Assembly (NCBI GenBank): GCA_002337045.1
Contig: DDFF01000008.1
Coordinates: 1-64,000 of the forward strand
DNA length: 64,000 nucleotides
Origin: Bacteroidetes bacterium UBA1935
Lineage (GTDB): Bacteria > Bacteroidota > Bacteroidia > Chitinophagales > Chitinophagaceae
Reading direction: 5' to 3'
The translations under genes and the position numbers were made by a program. Numbering within the stretch: position 1 is the first letter of the stretch; every line of letters begins with the position of its first letter. This document shows positions 19,583-27,424 of the stretch, piece after piece. The notes under the pieces were generated by a model that saw only the letters and a program-made list of their open reading frames with translations, was not told the origin of the DNA and did not search any database.

Positions 19583-20059
19583 ATGAAACAAAAAATCCTG
19601 TCCTTATGCGCAGCAGCAATGTGCGCATACACCGCAAATGCCCAAATGGCACATTTTTACATCGGTGGCCCCAGGCACGAACTAGCCCGTTCTGTAAATA
19701 TTTTTGATGAACCTTTAGCAGACAGTTCTACTTTGTTTAGTTAAATAGTGTGCTGCAATGTGTGGATAACGATTTGCATAAATTTAGTACAAGAGCTTTT
19801 AAGCCAATATTTGTGAACACAGTAGTTAGTATCAGAATGTCACCTAACCATACAATAGGAGTAGTGATTTTTTTATGCAATTCCTCAATCATCTGGTATA
19901 GTTGTCTCCACATATTTGATGTATAAGCAAATTATAGCCTCAAGTAGTAGCGCAGAAAAAATAGAACTTGATAACAGTATAATTTCTCAAGTGTTACTCT
20001 GTACTACTTTCCCTGATGGTAAGGTAGTCAATACACAGAAGTTGATACTAAATCGTTAA
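19583..20059 (+). pseudogene. Decayed secreted-protein gene: signal peptide ORF and possible T9SS-tail remnant
   Basis: An ATG at 19583 opens a 53-codon frame with a good signal peptide (MKQKILSLCAAAMCAYTANAQ), followed by only about 30 residues before TAA at 19742-19744. Further on, a frame open from 19868 to TAA at 20057-20059 (ATG at 19919) encodes a C-terminus reading IPQSSGIVV ... AEKIELDNSII ... FPDGKVVNTQKLILNR. This resembles the end of a type IX secretion sorting domain (usual form: I-D-L-S ... G-x-V-V-x-T-Q-K-L-x-x-x-R). A strong terminator follows 10 nt later. I read this as a secreted gene that lost its middle. Alternatively the first part may be a genuine tiny secreted protein and the second a coincidence. 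Confidence 0.4.
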
Positions 20060-20069
20060 TGCGAGGGAT

Positions 20070-20115
20070 ATTATTAAAAATGCAAGCCTATTAATAGGCT
20101 TGCATTTTTAATAAT
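20070..20115. terminator. 46-bp perfect palindrome, bidirectional intrinsic terminator
   Basis: The sequence from 20070 to 20115 is its own reverse complement. The stem has a GC-containing centre (TGCAAGCCTATT / AATAGGCTTGCA) and an A-run on the left that becomes a T-run on the right (TTTTTAATAAT). It can therefore terminate transcription in both directions. It sits 10 nt after the stop of the decayed gene. Confidence 0.85.
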
Positions 20116-20193
20116 TATACAAGTACATTTTCATTGAAAAGCCGCTTACATTGCAGATAATTACTTTCTGTATCGGGAAGTGATTGACACTAT

Positions 20194-20229
20194 ATAAATT
20201 AAGCCCCGCAATTGCGGGGCTTAATTTAT
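20194..20229. terminator. 36-bp perfect palindrome, terminator of the PLP decarboxylase
   Basis: Perfect palindrome centred on GCAATTGC with GC-rich arms (AAGCCCCGC / GCGGGGCTT) flanked by A/T tracts. It overlaps the TAA stop of the minus-strand decarboxylase (20226-20228). It also faces the terminator at 20070-20115, insulating the two convergent units. Confidence 0.85.
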
Positions 20230-21458
20230 GCTCTTACTTCATTCAGGAATTCATCGAGGTGTTCTACCTCTACGTGGTCCATCACTACTATTTTGTACCA
20301 GTCGGGTTCGCCATCGTGTGTGTCGGGGACAAGGCCAAACTGGTGCGCTATGGTAGCAGGGATATGTTTGGCGCGGATGGTTACAATATTCATATTTGGG
20401 TAGCGATAGTATGTAAAGCCCAGCTCCGTGAGTTGTTTGCACAACCAGTCTGTACGATACAGTAGTTTGTTTATTTTCTCGAACCAGCCATGCGGGCCAT
20501 AGGTCATTAGTATCATCCAGATAGCAACAGCATTGGCACCTGAGCGGCTGCCGCTTAGCGTGATGTCCATACCGTTTACATACTGTGCCTCTTTGGTGTA
20601 CACATAGTTTATCAAACCTTTGCGGGAAATGAAGATACCCGTACCATACGGTGCCTGCAACATCTTATGCGCATCAAGCGTGATGGATGATACATGCGGG
20701 TTGGCAAAGTTGACAGTAGATTCAGGATGTGCAGTAGGATATATAAAACCACCAAACGCACCATCCAGATGCAGCTTGAAAGGCAGGTTGTGTTTTTGTA
20801 AGTGTGCTACATACATATCAGGGTTATCTACACTGCCAAACATAGTTGTCGCCATGTTCGATATCACGATGAAATATTTGACCCCTTCCGCTTTTGCCTG
20901 CTCCAGTGTTTTATCCAGTTCAGCAGGTATTATTTCGCGGGTGTTGTCATCTACAGGCACACTGTACCATTTCAGGTGTAGCAGGTTAGATGCTTTAGCT
21001 ATAGAATAGTGTGTGTCTTCAGAACCTAGCAATGCTATTTCATTGTATGAAGCATTGTGTTCCTGCTCAAAGAAATTGCGGTATATCCACGCAGCCTGTA
21101 TATTAGCTTCGGTGCCACCAGCAGCAACATAACCATCGCAGGTATGTGGCTTTGCTTTCAATACATCTACCGCCAGCAGTTCTATTACTTCACGTTCCAG
21201 CTCTTGTGTGCCTTTAAAGAAATCTTCAGAATCGCCCAGTGTATGGCAGCCAATATGGTTGGGGTTTTGTACATAAGTACGCAGTAAAGGCGCATCTTTC
21301 AGAAAAGGTGCCTGTTCGTAAAAAACGGTGGTATCCAAACGGGAAGCAGGTACACCCAAAGATATCTTTTGCTTATAGTCGATATTCTGGCTGAGAGCAT
21401 CTGTAATGCGTGCATCCTGTTCTGCAACAGTCAGTTTTTTCCAGTACTTCATTTTCAT
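20226..21458 (-). CDS. PLP-dependent group II decarboxylase (glutamate decarboxylase-like)
   Basis: 410 residues, single fold-type I PLP domain. Visible landmarks are the cofactor-phosphate loop AAGGTEANI (113-120), HLDGAFGG with the PLP-pyridine Asp232, and SITLDAHK with the Schiff-base Lys265 preceded by His264, as in the glutamate/histidine/tyrosine decarboxylase family. It is shorter than E. coli GadB (about 466) and lacks the acid-sensing N-terminal extension. The substrate (glutamate, aspartate, histidine or an aromatic amino acid) cannot be fixed from the sequence. A second Met lies two residues after the first; either start is possible. It is a single-gene unit ending in the terminator at 20194-20229. 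A candidate -7 element TAACTTTG lies at 21485-21492. Confidence 0.85.
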   Translation of the reverse strand: MKMKYWKKLTVAEQDARITDALSQNIDYKQKISLGVPASRLDTTVFYEQAPFLKDAPLLRTYVQNPNHIGCHTLGDSEDFFKGTQELEREVIELLAVDVLKAKPHTCDGYVAAGGTEANIQAAWIYRNFFEQEHNASYNEIALLGSEDTHYSIAKASNLLHLKWYSVPVDDNTREIIPAELDKTLEQAKAEGVKYFIVISNMATTMFGSVDNPDMYVAHLQKHNLPFKLHLDGAFGGFIYPTAHPESTVNFANPHVSSITLDAHKMLQAPYGTGIFISRKGLINYVYTKEAQYVNGMDITLSGSRSGANAVAIWMILMTYGPHGWFEKINKLLYRTDWLCKQLTELGFTYYRYPNMNIVTIRAKHIPATIAHQFGLVPDTHDGEPDWYKIVVMDHVEVEHLDEFLNEVRA

Positions 21459-21484
21459 ACAAAACCGTTTTTTGTAAAGCGCCG

Positions 21485-21492
21485 CAAAGTTA
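21485..21492 (-). promoter_or_regulatory. Candidate -7 element for the decarboxylase gene
   Basis: Read on the minus strand this is TAACTTTG, a full match to the Bacteroidota -7 consensus TAnnTTTG. It lies 26 nt before the decarboxylase ATG, giving a leader of roughly 20 nt. No good -33 TTTG is found at the expected distance, which lowers confidence. Confidence 0.4.
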
Positions 21493-21563
21493 TGACATTA
21501 ACAAGCAATAAGACTGATGTACGTCATGTTTTACGGCATCTGACCGGTATATTTTTGTGTTTT

Positions 21564-22358
21564 ATGAAGAAGCTCGTCACCTTTTTTGTATTAGCCTATA
21601 CTATATCCTGGGTTATATGGATGCCTTTGTGGTTGCCCGCGTTTGGCATTACCAATTTACCGACCATACCATTCAACCATGCCATTGGTGGCTTTGGCCC
21701 TATGATAGCAGCGTTTATTGTAACCTATGCCGAACAAAAGGGACAGGGTGTGCAGCACTTGCTGAAAGCTATGTTTTCATTCAAAGCAATCTTATTTATA
21801 ACTATAGCATTGCTAAGCCCCTTTCTGATATTGTGGTTGGCAGGTGTTGCGGATTATTGGATAGCTGGTAATAGTTTTGATTGGAAAGGTTTTACAAAAT
21901 CGAGAGAGTTTCCTGATTTCAGTTTTATCACATTTCTTATTTACAATCTTATATTCTTTGGTTATGGAGAGGAAGTAGGATGGCGTGGATATGCACTTCC
22001 TAAGTTGCAACAGCGCTATAAACCCATACAGGCGGCGCTAATCCTGACAGTGTTCTGGGTTATATGGCATTGGCCGTTATTTCTCTACAGGCCGGGATAT
22101 ACCGAAATGGGAATAGATGGAATTGTGGGTTGGATATTCAGTATGCTTACAGGTAGTGTGTTGCTTTCATGGCTGTTTAATGCATCAAAAGGCAGCATAC
22201 TTGTTGTAGCAATATTTCATGCAACGATAGATATAGCATTTACCGCAGATATGGCAAATGCCAAAATTGTAAACTATGCGGGAGCTATCATTACTATATG
22301 GGGAATAGCTATGCTCCTTGTACTGCGTAAGCAAAGGGCTGTTACCGCATTGCCGTAA
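21564..22358 (+). CDS. CPBP-family intramembrane metalloprotease (Abi/Rce1-like)
   Basis: 264 residues from the ATG at 21564. Upstream in-frame sequence overlaps the decarboxylase promoter region and is not hydrophobic in a plausible way, so it is excluded. There are about seven membrane segments. The family signature is complete: EEVGWRGY with Glu136, Glu137 and Arg141, WVIWHWPLF with His169, and IFHATIDIAF with His219. These residues bind the metal in CPBP (CAAX protease and bacteriocin-processing) enzymes. It acts in the cytoplasmic membrane; substrate unknown. It is divergent from the decarboxylase and ends 38 nt before the CpsB-like gene, so the two may be co-transcribed. Confidence 0.85.
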   Translation: MKKLVTFFVLAYTISWVIWMPLWLPAFGITNLPTIPFNHAIGGFGPMIAAFIVTYAEQKGQGVQHLLKAMFSFKAILFITIALLSPFLILWLAGVADYWIAGNSFDWKGFTKSREFPDFSFITFLIYNLIFFGYGEEVGWRGYALPKLQQRYKPIQAALILTVFWVIWHWPLFLYRPGYTEMGIDGIVGWIFSMLTGSVLLSWLFNASKGSILVVAIFHATIDIAFTADMANAKIVNYAGAIITIWGIAMLLVLRKQRAVTALP

Positions 22359-22396
22359 TATGCGTATCTTCACATTGTAAGTGGAATTGAATTACT

Positions 22397-23176
22397 ATGT
22401 TTTCTAAGCTGTTTGGTAAGAAGAAGGAAGAAGGTGGATTGAAATATGGCCCTGCTAATCCCAACGGGTATGGCAACTGGTCTTTCTTGGGTACAGATAT
22501 GCACTCGCATATGATACCGGGTATAGATGATGGTGCACAGACAATGGAAGACAGCATTTTGCTGATACAGCGCCTGCAGGCTATGGGCTATAGGAGTGCC
22601 ATTACCACACCACACATCAAGTACGACCACTATCCAAACAACAGCTTCAATATCCAGCAAGGATTGCATGCATTGCAACAGGCTTTGCATGAGCGTAATA
22701 TAAACTTCCCGATACGTGCTGCGGCAGAGTATTATATTGACGATCATTTTATACAACTGCTGGAAGCAGGAGAATTGATGCCGATTGTTGACAATCAGGT
22801 ATTGGTAGAAATCTCTTTTATGTTCGAACCTATCAGGTTTGACGATATCATTTTCCGTATACAAACAAAAGGCTACAAGCCTATCATGGCGCACCCTGAG
22901 CGTTATGCATATTATCATGGCAATCTGGATGCATACAGAGACCTGCGCGATAAAGGTTGCCATCTGCAATTGAATACACTTTCATTATTCGGCTATTATG
23001 GCCGCAGTGTAAAGGTGGCTGCAGAACAAATACTGGCTGCCGGCTTGTATGACTATTGCGGTACCGACATGCACCATGTAAAACATGCTGATAATCTGCA
23101 AGCTATGTTGCAAAGTGGTGTAATGACCGCATTGCAGCAATACCCTTTCCTCAACAGTCGTTTGCAGCTGGCGTAG
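22397..23176 (+). CDS. CpsB/YwqE-like PHP-family protein tyrosine phosphatase
   Basis: 259 residues. The PHP metal-binding motifs are in order: DMHSH (34-38), PGIDDG, TTPH, AAEYYID, MAHPERY and YCGTDMHH. CpsB/CapC and YwqE enzymes with this set are manganese-dependent phosphatases that remove phosphate from the C-terminal tyrosines of Wzc-type kinases and so regulate polysaccharide length. The likely substrate is the Wzc homologue at 35516-37879. That pairing is inferred, since 12 kb separate them. The lysine-rich N-terminus (GKKKEE) and flanking low-complexity segment are usual for Bacteroidota members. Confidence 0.9.
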   Translation: MFSKLFGKKKEEGGLKYGPANPNGYGNWSFLGTDMHSHMIPGIDDGAQTMEDSILLIQRLQAMGYRSAITTPHIKYDHYPNNSFNIQQGLHALQQALHERNINFPIRAAAEYYIDDHFIQLLEAGELMPIVDNQVLVEISFMFEPIRFDDIIFRIQTKGYKPIMAHPERYAYYHGNLDAYRDLRDKGCHLQLNTLSLFGYYGRSVKVAAEQILAAGLYDYCGTDMHHVKHADNLQAMLQSGVMTALQQYPFLNSRLQLA

Positions 23177-23252
23177 TGTAAACGAATTGTTATCGGGTTG
23201 TTTTCGATGCGTTAATACATTGAAAGTCGCAATTCTGCCAACTCCGGCAGAT

Positions 23253-23260
23253 TATATTTG
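23253..23260 (+). promoter_or_regulatory. Candidate -7 element for the polysaccharide cluster's first genes
   Basis: TATATTTG matches TAnnTTTG exactly and lies 46 nt before the ATG at 23306. It follows a small hairpin (TCTGCC 23234-23239 / GGCAGA 23246-23251) that may be the end signal of the phosphatase gene. The nearest TTG to the left is at 23220, too far for an ideal -33, so this is a tentative call. Confidence 0.35.
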
Positions 23261-23305
23261 CTATTCGTATTATAGAAACACCCCAAGTAAAACGTACGTA
23301 AATCT

Positions 23306-24283
23306 ATGGCTAAAAAAGTACTGGTAACAGGCGGCGCCGGCTATATCGGCTCCGTGCTGACAAGGCAATTACTCGACAAAGGCTACCATGTCAGGGTTTT
23401 TGACAACCTGATGTATGGTGGAGAACCCATCATCGACCTGCTGAATCTTCCCAATTTTGAATTTGTAAAAGGCGACATACGTAACGAGGCAGATGTACGC
23501 ACTGCGATGGACGGAATAGACTGCGTAGCGCATCTGGCATCTATTGTTGGCGACCCTGCATGTGCAAAACAACCTGAACTGGCACGCACTACCAATTTTG
23601 ACGGTAGCAAAATGCTGTACACTATTGCGAATGAAATGGGTGTATCAAAATTTGTATTTGCATCTACCTGCAGCAACTATGGCAAGATGGAAGACCCTGA
23701 AGCATTTGTAACTGAGGAGTCTGCAACTGCACCTGTATCTCTCTATGCTGAAACTAAAGTAGCTGTAGAAGAATTCCTGCTTTCTCAGCCAAAGACAAAT
23801 ACTACAAAACCTACATGCCTTCGTTTCTCTACCGTATATGGCCTTTCGCTGCGTCCGCGTTTCGACCTGACGGTCAATGAATTTGCAAAAGAACTGGCGC
23901 TGGGCAGAGAATTGGTAATATTCGGTGAGCAATTCTGGCGCCCGTATTGCCATGTGTACGATCTGGCACGTTCTGTAGTGACGGTAATAGAAGCAGCACC
24001 CGAAAAAGTTGCGTTCGATGTATTTAACGTCGGTGATACATCTGAAAACTATCAGAAGAAAATGATAGTGGATGAAGTGATGAAGTTTATACCGGATGCG
24101 AAGATAAAATACGTGTCTAAAAACGAAGACCCGCGCGACTATCGTGTAAACTTTGATAAGATAAAAAACACACTTGGCTTCGAGCTGATGTTTAAAGTGC
24201 CGGATGGTATAGCACAAATCAAAAAAGTGCTGGACGATGGCTTTATCTTAAATCCTGACGATAATAAATACAAAAATGTATAA
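23306..24283 (+). CDS. NAD-dependent epimerase/dehydratase (extended SDR)
   Basis: 325 residues. The Rossmann motif VTGGAGYIGS lies at the N-terminus. The catalytic pair is Tyr147 and Lys151 (LYAETK), preceded by the FASTCSNYG segment that supplies the active-site Ser/Thr. Such enzymes act on nucleotide-sugars as 4-epimerases, 4,6-dehydratases or reductases. It overlaps the LegC-type aminotransferase by 8 nt, so the two probably act on the same sugar, for example supplying a 4-keto sugar for amination. Specificity cannot be read off. A LegB-type 4,6-dehydratase would fit the context but is not proven. Confidence 0.8.
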   Translation: MAKKVLVTGGAGYIGSVLTRQLLDKGYHVRVFDNLMYGGEPIIDLLNLPNFEFVKGDIRNEADVRTAMDGIDCVAHLASIVGDPACAKQPELARTTNFDGSKMLYTIANEMGVSKFVFASTCSNYGKMEDPEAFVTEESATAPVSLYAETKVAVEEFLLSQPKTNTTKPTCLRFSTVYGLSLRPRFDLTVNEFAKELALGRELVIFGEQFWRPYCHVYDLARSVVTVIEAAPEKVAFDVFNVGDTSENYQKKMIVDEVMKFIPDAKIKYVSKNEDPRDYRVNFDKIKNTLGFELMFKVPDGIAQIKKVLDDGFILNPDDNKYKNV

Positions 24284-25418
24284 CGATACTATCCGATTCA
24301 TCAGAGAAACATTTAAAGAGCCGGAAGCTTTTATACCATTGCATGCACCCTATTTTGGCGGTAATGAAAAGAAGTATCTGCTCGATACTATCGATTCTAC
24401 ATTTGTTTCTTCAGTAGGTGCATATGTGAACCGTTTTGAAGAAATGATGCAGGAGATAACTGGCGCGAAGTATGCAATAGCTACCACCAATGGTACTACT
24501 GCACTCCATCTGTCACTGATAGTAGCAGGTATAAAACGTGATGAAGAAGTAATAACACAACCACTCACCTTCGTAGCTACTGCCAATGCAATAACACATG
24601 CGCAAGGTATACCTGTGTTTGTAGATGTAGATAAAGATACCATGGGCCTTTCTCCAAAAGCACTGGAAGATTTTCTGGCTGCAAATGCAGAGGTGAAAGA
24701 TGGTGTATGCATCAACAAAACTACAGGAAGGCGTATAGCGGCTTGTGTGCCTATGCACACATTCGGATTCCCATGTAGGATAGATGACATAGCCGCTATA
24801 TGCGAACGCTACAATATAGTCTTGGTAGAGGACGCTGCGGAGTCTTTAGGCACATACTACAAGGGCAAGCATACCGGCAATTTTGGTCTGGTAGCAGCTT
24901 TTAGTTTCAACGGCAATAAGACGGTAACATGCGGTGGTGGTGGTGCTATCATAACCAACGATGAGAAGCTGGCACAACATGCCAAGCATTTATCTACCAC
25001 AGCCAAAATACCGCACCCGTACGAGTTTGTGCACGATGAAGTAGGCTACAACTATCGCATGCCAAACCTGAACGCAGCCGTGGCTTGTGCGCAACTGGAG
25101 CAATTGCAACAGATACTGGATAACAAACGTGCGCTTGCAGATACTTACAAAAATTACTTTGCGGGTACTGATATACAGTTTGTAACAGAAGCTGTAGACG
25201 GTAAAGCCAACTACTGGCTAAATACTGTTGTGCTGAAAGACCTTGACGCACGCGATGCTTTCCTGAAAGCTACAAATGATAATAAAGTAATGACTCGACC
25301 CATATGGAAGCTGATGAATAAGCTTGTCATGTATCAGCATTGCCAATGCGGTCCGTTAGAAAACTCCCAATGGCTGGAAGACAGGGTAGTCAATATCCCC
25401 AGCAGCTACAGGCCATAA
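24276..25418 (+). CDS. LegC-family nucleotide-sugar aminotransferase
   Basis: 380 residues, DegT/DnrJ/EryC1 fold-type I PLP enzyme. The PLP Lys is K215 in FSFNGNKTVTCGGGG, and VEDAAESLG supplies the Asp. The long N-terminal lead (IRFIRETF...IPLHAPYFGGNEKKYL) and the C-terminus (TRPIWKLMNKLVMYQHCQ ... LENSQWLEDRVVNIPSS) are characteristic of LegC enzymes, which aminate the C4 keto group in legionaminic-acid-type pathways. It overlaps the SDR gene by 8 nt and ends in a strong hairpin 6 nt after the stop. NeuB-like and NeuC-like partners are absent from the window, so the product may be a 4-amino sugar other than legionaminic acid, or the other genes are elsewhere. Confidence 0.85.
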   Translation: MYNDTIRFIRETFKEPEAFIPLHAPYFGGNEKKYLLDTIDSTFVSSVGAYVNRFEEMMQEITGAKYAIATTNGTTALHLSLIVAGIKRDEEVITQPLTFVATANAITHAQGIPVFVDVDKDTMGLSPKALEDFLAANAEVKDGVCINKTTGRRIAACVPMHTFGFPCRIDDIAAICERYNIVLVEDAAESLGTYYKGKHTGNFGLVAAFSFNGNKTVTCGGGGAIITNDEKLAQHAKHLSTTAKIPHPYEFVHDEVGYNYRMPNLNAAVACAQLEQLQQILDNKRALADTYKNYFAGTDIQFVTEAVDGKANYWLNTVVLKDLDARDAFLKATNDNKVMTRPIWKLMNKLVMYQHCQCGPLENSQWLEDRVVNIPSSYRP

Positions 25419-25424
25419 TTTTTT

Positions 25425-25459
25425 CAAAACGTTTACAAGCAATCCTTGTAAACGTTTTG
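25425..25459 (+). terminator. Intrinsic terminator after the LegC-type gene
   Basis: A perfect 15-bp stem (CAAAACGTTTACAAG / CTTGTAAACGTTTTG) closes a 5-nt loop, with A/T-rich flanks on both sides. It begins 6 nt after the stop codon at 25418. The flanks allow function on either strand. Confidence 0.75.
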
Positions 25460-25499
25460 TTATCAACATGTTTAGGGCTTGTTATTCCGTTCTGAAAAT

Positions 25500-25531
25500 T
25501 TTGTTGCCCCTCTCCCCTCATAGTATCTTTA
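25500..25531 (+). promoter_or_regulatory. Candidate Bacteroidota promoter upstream of the CBS-nucleotidyltransferase
   Basis: TTTG at 25500-25503 and TATCTTTA at 25524-25531 are separated by 20 nt, the normal spacing of the -33/-7 elements (TTTG, TAnnTTTG) with one mismatch. It lies between the terminator at 25425-25459 and the gene at 25645, so a new transcript probably begins here with a leader of about 105 nt. Confidence 0.5.
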
Positions 25532-25644
25532 TTACAAACACACCTGCATCTCTGCACATAGTGCAGCGTTGCAGCTATGCTTTACCTGTAGCCGTAATTG
25601 CTATAGATATGGCATTGTCATAACAAAAGATAAAACACACACCG

Positions 25645-26703
25645 ATGACTAGCAACATTGAAAGGCACGTCATATTCGGGCATCAATCTGTACGTGATGC
25701 CTTTATTAAACTCGAAGACATGAAGGTCGACCCGATACTGATTGTCGCGGATGAAAATATGAAGCTCATTGGCTCACTGACAGATGGCGATCTGCGTCGT
25801 GGCTTCATCAACGGGTTAACCATTCTGAACCATACCATTAAGGATTATATACTTCCTGACCCACTTTTCATTTATCAGGACGAATTATATAAGGCAGACA
25901 TCAGTTCGCTCCGCAACCTGAATTTTCTTGTAATACCTATTGTAAACAAGGATATGACGATTGTTGGTGTGCTGAACCTGACACAGATACAGACCTTGCT
26001 GCCTGTAGATGTGGTGATAATGGCAGGCGGGCGCGGACAAAGGTTGATGCCACTTACAGAGCATACACCTAAACCAATGTTGCCTGTTGGCTTCAAACCA
26101 ATATTGGAACACAATGTTGACAGGCTGATAAAATTCGGTATTAAGAACATCTGTATCAGTGTCAACTATCTGGCGGATTCTATTATCAGTTATTTTGGCG
26201 ATGGTAGCAGAAAGGGTATATCTATCAAATATGTGTTCGAAGATAAGCCGATGGGTACGATGGGTTCTGTAAAGCTCTGCAGCCAGTTAGACCATGATTA
26301 TATATTAGTCATGAATTCGGACCTGTTGACAACTATCGACTATGAATCATTCTTCCAGGCGTTTATAAAGAGCGGTGCGGATATGGCAGTGGCTACAACA
26401 GGTTATCAGGTAGATATACCTTATGGTGTGCTGGAGGTATCGTCGAATAACTTTGTGAATTCGCTGAAAGAGAAACCTCGTTATACCTATTATTCAAATG
26501 CCGGCATTTACCTGATGAAAAGGCAATTGCTGACATTGGTACCGGATGGCCAGTTTTACAATGTTACAGACCTGATGGACACCTTGCTGAAATATGGCAA
26601 ATCCATCATATCCTTCCCGATACTTGGCTACTGGTTGGATATAGGCAAGCCGGAGGATTATGCAAAGGCGCAGGAAGATGTGAAATACATCAATCTGGGT
26701 TAA
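25645..26703 (+). CDS. CBS-domain nucleotidyltransferase (LegX/PtmE-like)
   Basis: 352 residues. Residues 1-120 are a CBS pair (ILIVADENMKLIGSLTDGDLRRG, FLVIPIVNKDMTIVGVLNL). A nucleotidyltransferase domain follows, with the nucleotide loop MAGGRGQRLMPLTEHTPKPMLPV and catalytic Asp in NSDLLT. This fusion is the LegX/PtmE arrangement, whose best known member makes GDP-glucosamine for legionaminic acid. Family members also make other NDP-sugars. It forms its own unit between a terminator/promoter pair and the structured leader at 26704-26872. Closeness to the LegC gene supports a shared pathway. Confidence 0.85.
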   Translation: MTSNIERHVIFGHQSVRDAFIKLEDMKVDPILIVADENMKLIGSLTDGDLRRGFINGLTILNHTIKDYILPDPLFIYQDELYKADISSLRNLNFLVIPIVNKDMTIVGVLNLTQIQTLLPVDVVIMAGGRGQRLMPLTEHTPKPMLPVGFKPILEHNVDRLIKFGIKNICISVNYLADSIISYFGDGSRKGISIKYVFEDKPMGTMGSVKLCSQLDHDYILVMNSDLLTTIDYESFFQAFIKSGADMAVATTGYQVDIPYGVLEVSSNNFVNSLKEKPRYTYYSNAGIYLMKRQLLTLVPDGQFYNVTDLMDTLLKYGKSIISFPILGYWLDIGKPEDYAKAQEDVKYINLG

Positions 26704-26872
26704 AAAAGGACAATATTAGAATCTGATTAATAAACCATGAAAAGTGGCGTGTGGACTTGCGTTTTTGATGAGAATGAGTAACTTTATTACTCGTTCTTGT
26801 GTTAAGCCTGTGGCTGACAGTGGCGAAGCCATGTCTTTATAGGTTAAGTTCTTTAGATAGTACCGGTAAAAT
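26704..26872 (+). promoter_or_regulatory. Structured leader of the main polysaccharide operon
   Basis: It holds a 14-codon ORF (ATG at 26737, stop TAA 26779-26781) whose stop lies in the 5' arm of an 11-bp hairpin (26771-26781 / 26787-26797, one G-U pair) followed by TGTGTT. A second smaller hairpin (TGGCT 26811-26815 / AGCCA 26827-26831) is followed by TGTCTTTAT. Both could be attenuator structures. UpxY proteins in Bacteroides act on the leaders of their own capsule operons, so a regulated leader just before the wHTH-upxY pair is plausible. No clear promoter was found inside it. Confidence 0.4.
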
Positions 26873-27415
26873 ATGCTGGAAACGTTAATATCATCCCGAA
26901 CAAGGATAAAGCTTTTGCTCCGGTTGTTCCTCAACCCCGGAACTACTGCTTACTTGCGTGGTCTGGCTGATGAGTTTGAGGAAAGTACCAACTCTATACG
27001 TGTAGAGCTGAACCGCTTTGAAGATGCAGGTATGATTGTATCGGAAAGCAGAGGCAATAAAAAGATGTACAAAGCAAATGACAGGCATCCGTTGTTTGGC
27101 GATTTGCGCAGCATCTTGATGAAGTACATAGGCATAGACAGAGTGATAGAGGTGGTGATAGACAGGATGGGCAAAGTAGATAAGCTGTATCTGACAGGTG
27201 ATTATGCAAAAGGCAAAGACTCGGGCATAATAGATCTGGTACTGGTTGGCGATATAGATAAGGAGTATGTGGTGAAGATGGTGGCAAAGGCGGAAAAGCT
27301 GATAGACAGAAAAGTACGTTTCCTGACATACGAAACGGAGGAATGGAATAAATACCAACACAGCATGAACGGAGTGGGTAAAGAAAAATACCTGCTATTG
27401 TGGGAGAATAAATAA
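26873..27415 (+). CDS. Winged-helix regulator with nucleotidyltransferase-like C-terminal domain
   Basis: 180 residues. Residues 1-75 form a winged helix (TRIKLLLRLFLNPGTTAYLRGLADEF, the recognition helix ESTNSIRVELNRFEDAGMI and a wing with ESRGNKKMYKAN). Residues about 80-180 resemble a minimal nucleotidyltransferase fold (KLYLTGDYAKGKDSGIIDLVLVGDI) in which the catalytic Gly-Ser and paired Asp are not intact (GDYAKGKDS...DLVLVG), so activity is doubtful. Proteins of this kind occur next to UpxY-type genes in Bacteroidota polysaccharide loci. It lies 9 nt before upxY. Likely a DNA-binding control protein of this cluster. Confidence 0.75.
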   Translation: MLETLISSRTRIKLLLRLFLNPGTTAYLRGLADEFEESTNSIRVELNRFEDAGMIVSESRGNKKMYKANDRHPLFGDLRSILMKYIGIDRVIEVVIDRMGKVDKLYLTGDYAKGKDSGIIDLVLVGDIDKEYVVKMVAKAEKLIDRKVRFLTYETEEWNKYQHSMNGVGKEKYLLLWENK

Positions 27416-27424
27416 AAGGAAAAG

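Noticed and set aside
21550..21557. TATTTTTG resembling a -7 element just before the CPBP gene
   Set aside because: It would put the transcript start on the ATG itself, and no -33 element lies at a suitable distance.
22370..22969. 199-codon minus-strand open frame over the PHP phosphatase
   Set aside because: The opposite strand encodes all PHP motifs in order. This frame is its shadow.
26873..27415. Winged-helix protein read as the antitoxin of a nucleotidyltransferase pair
   Set aside because: There is no partner HEPN gene, the catalytic residues are not intact, and the neighbour is an UpxY antiterminator.
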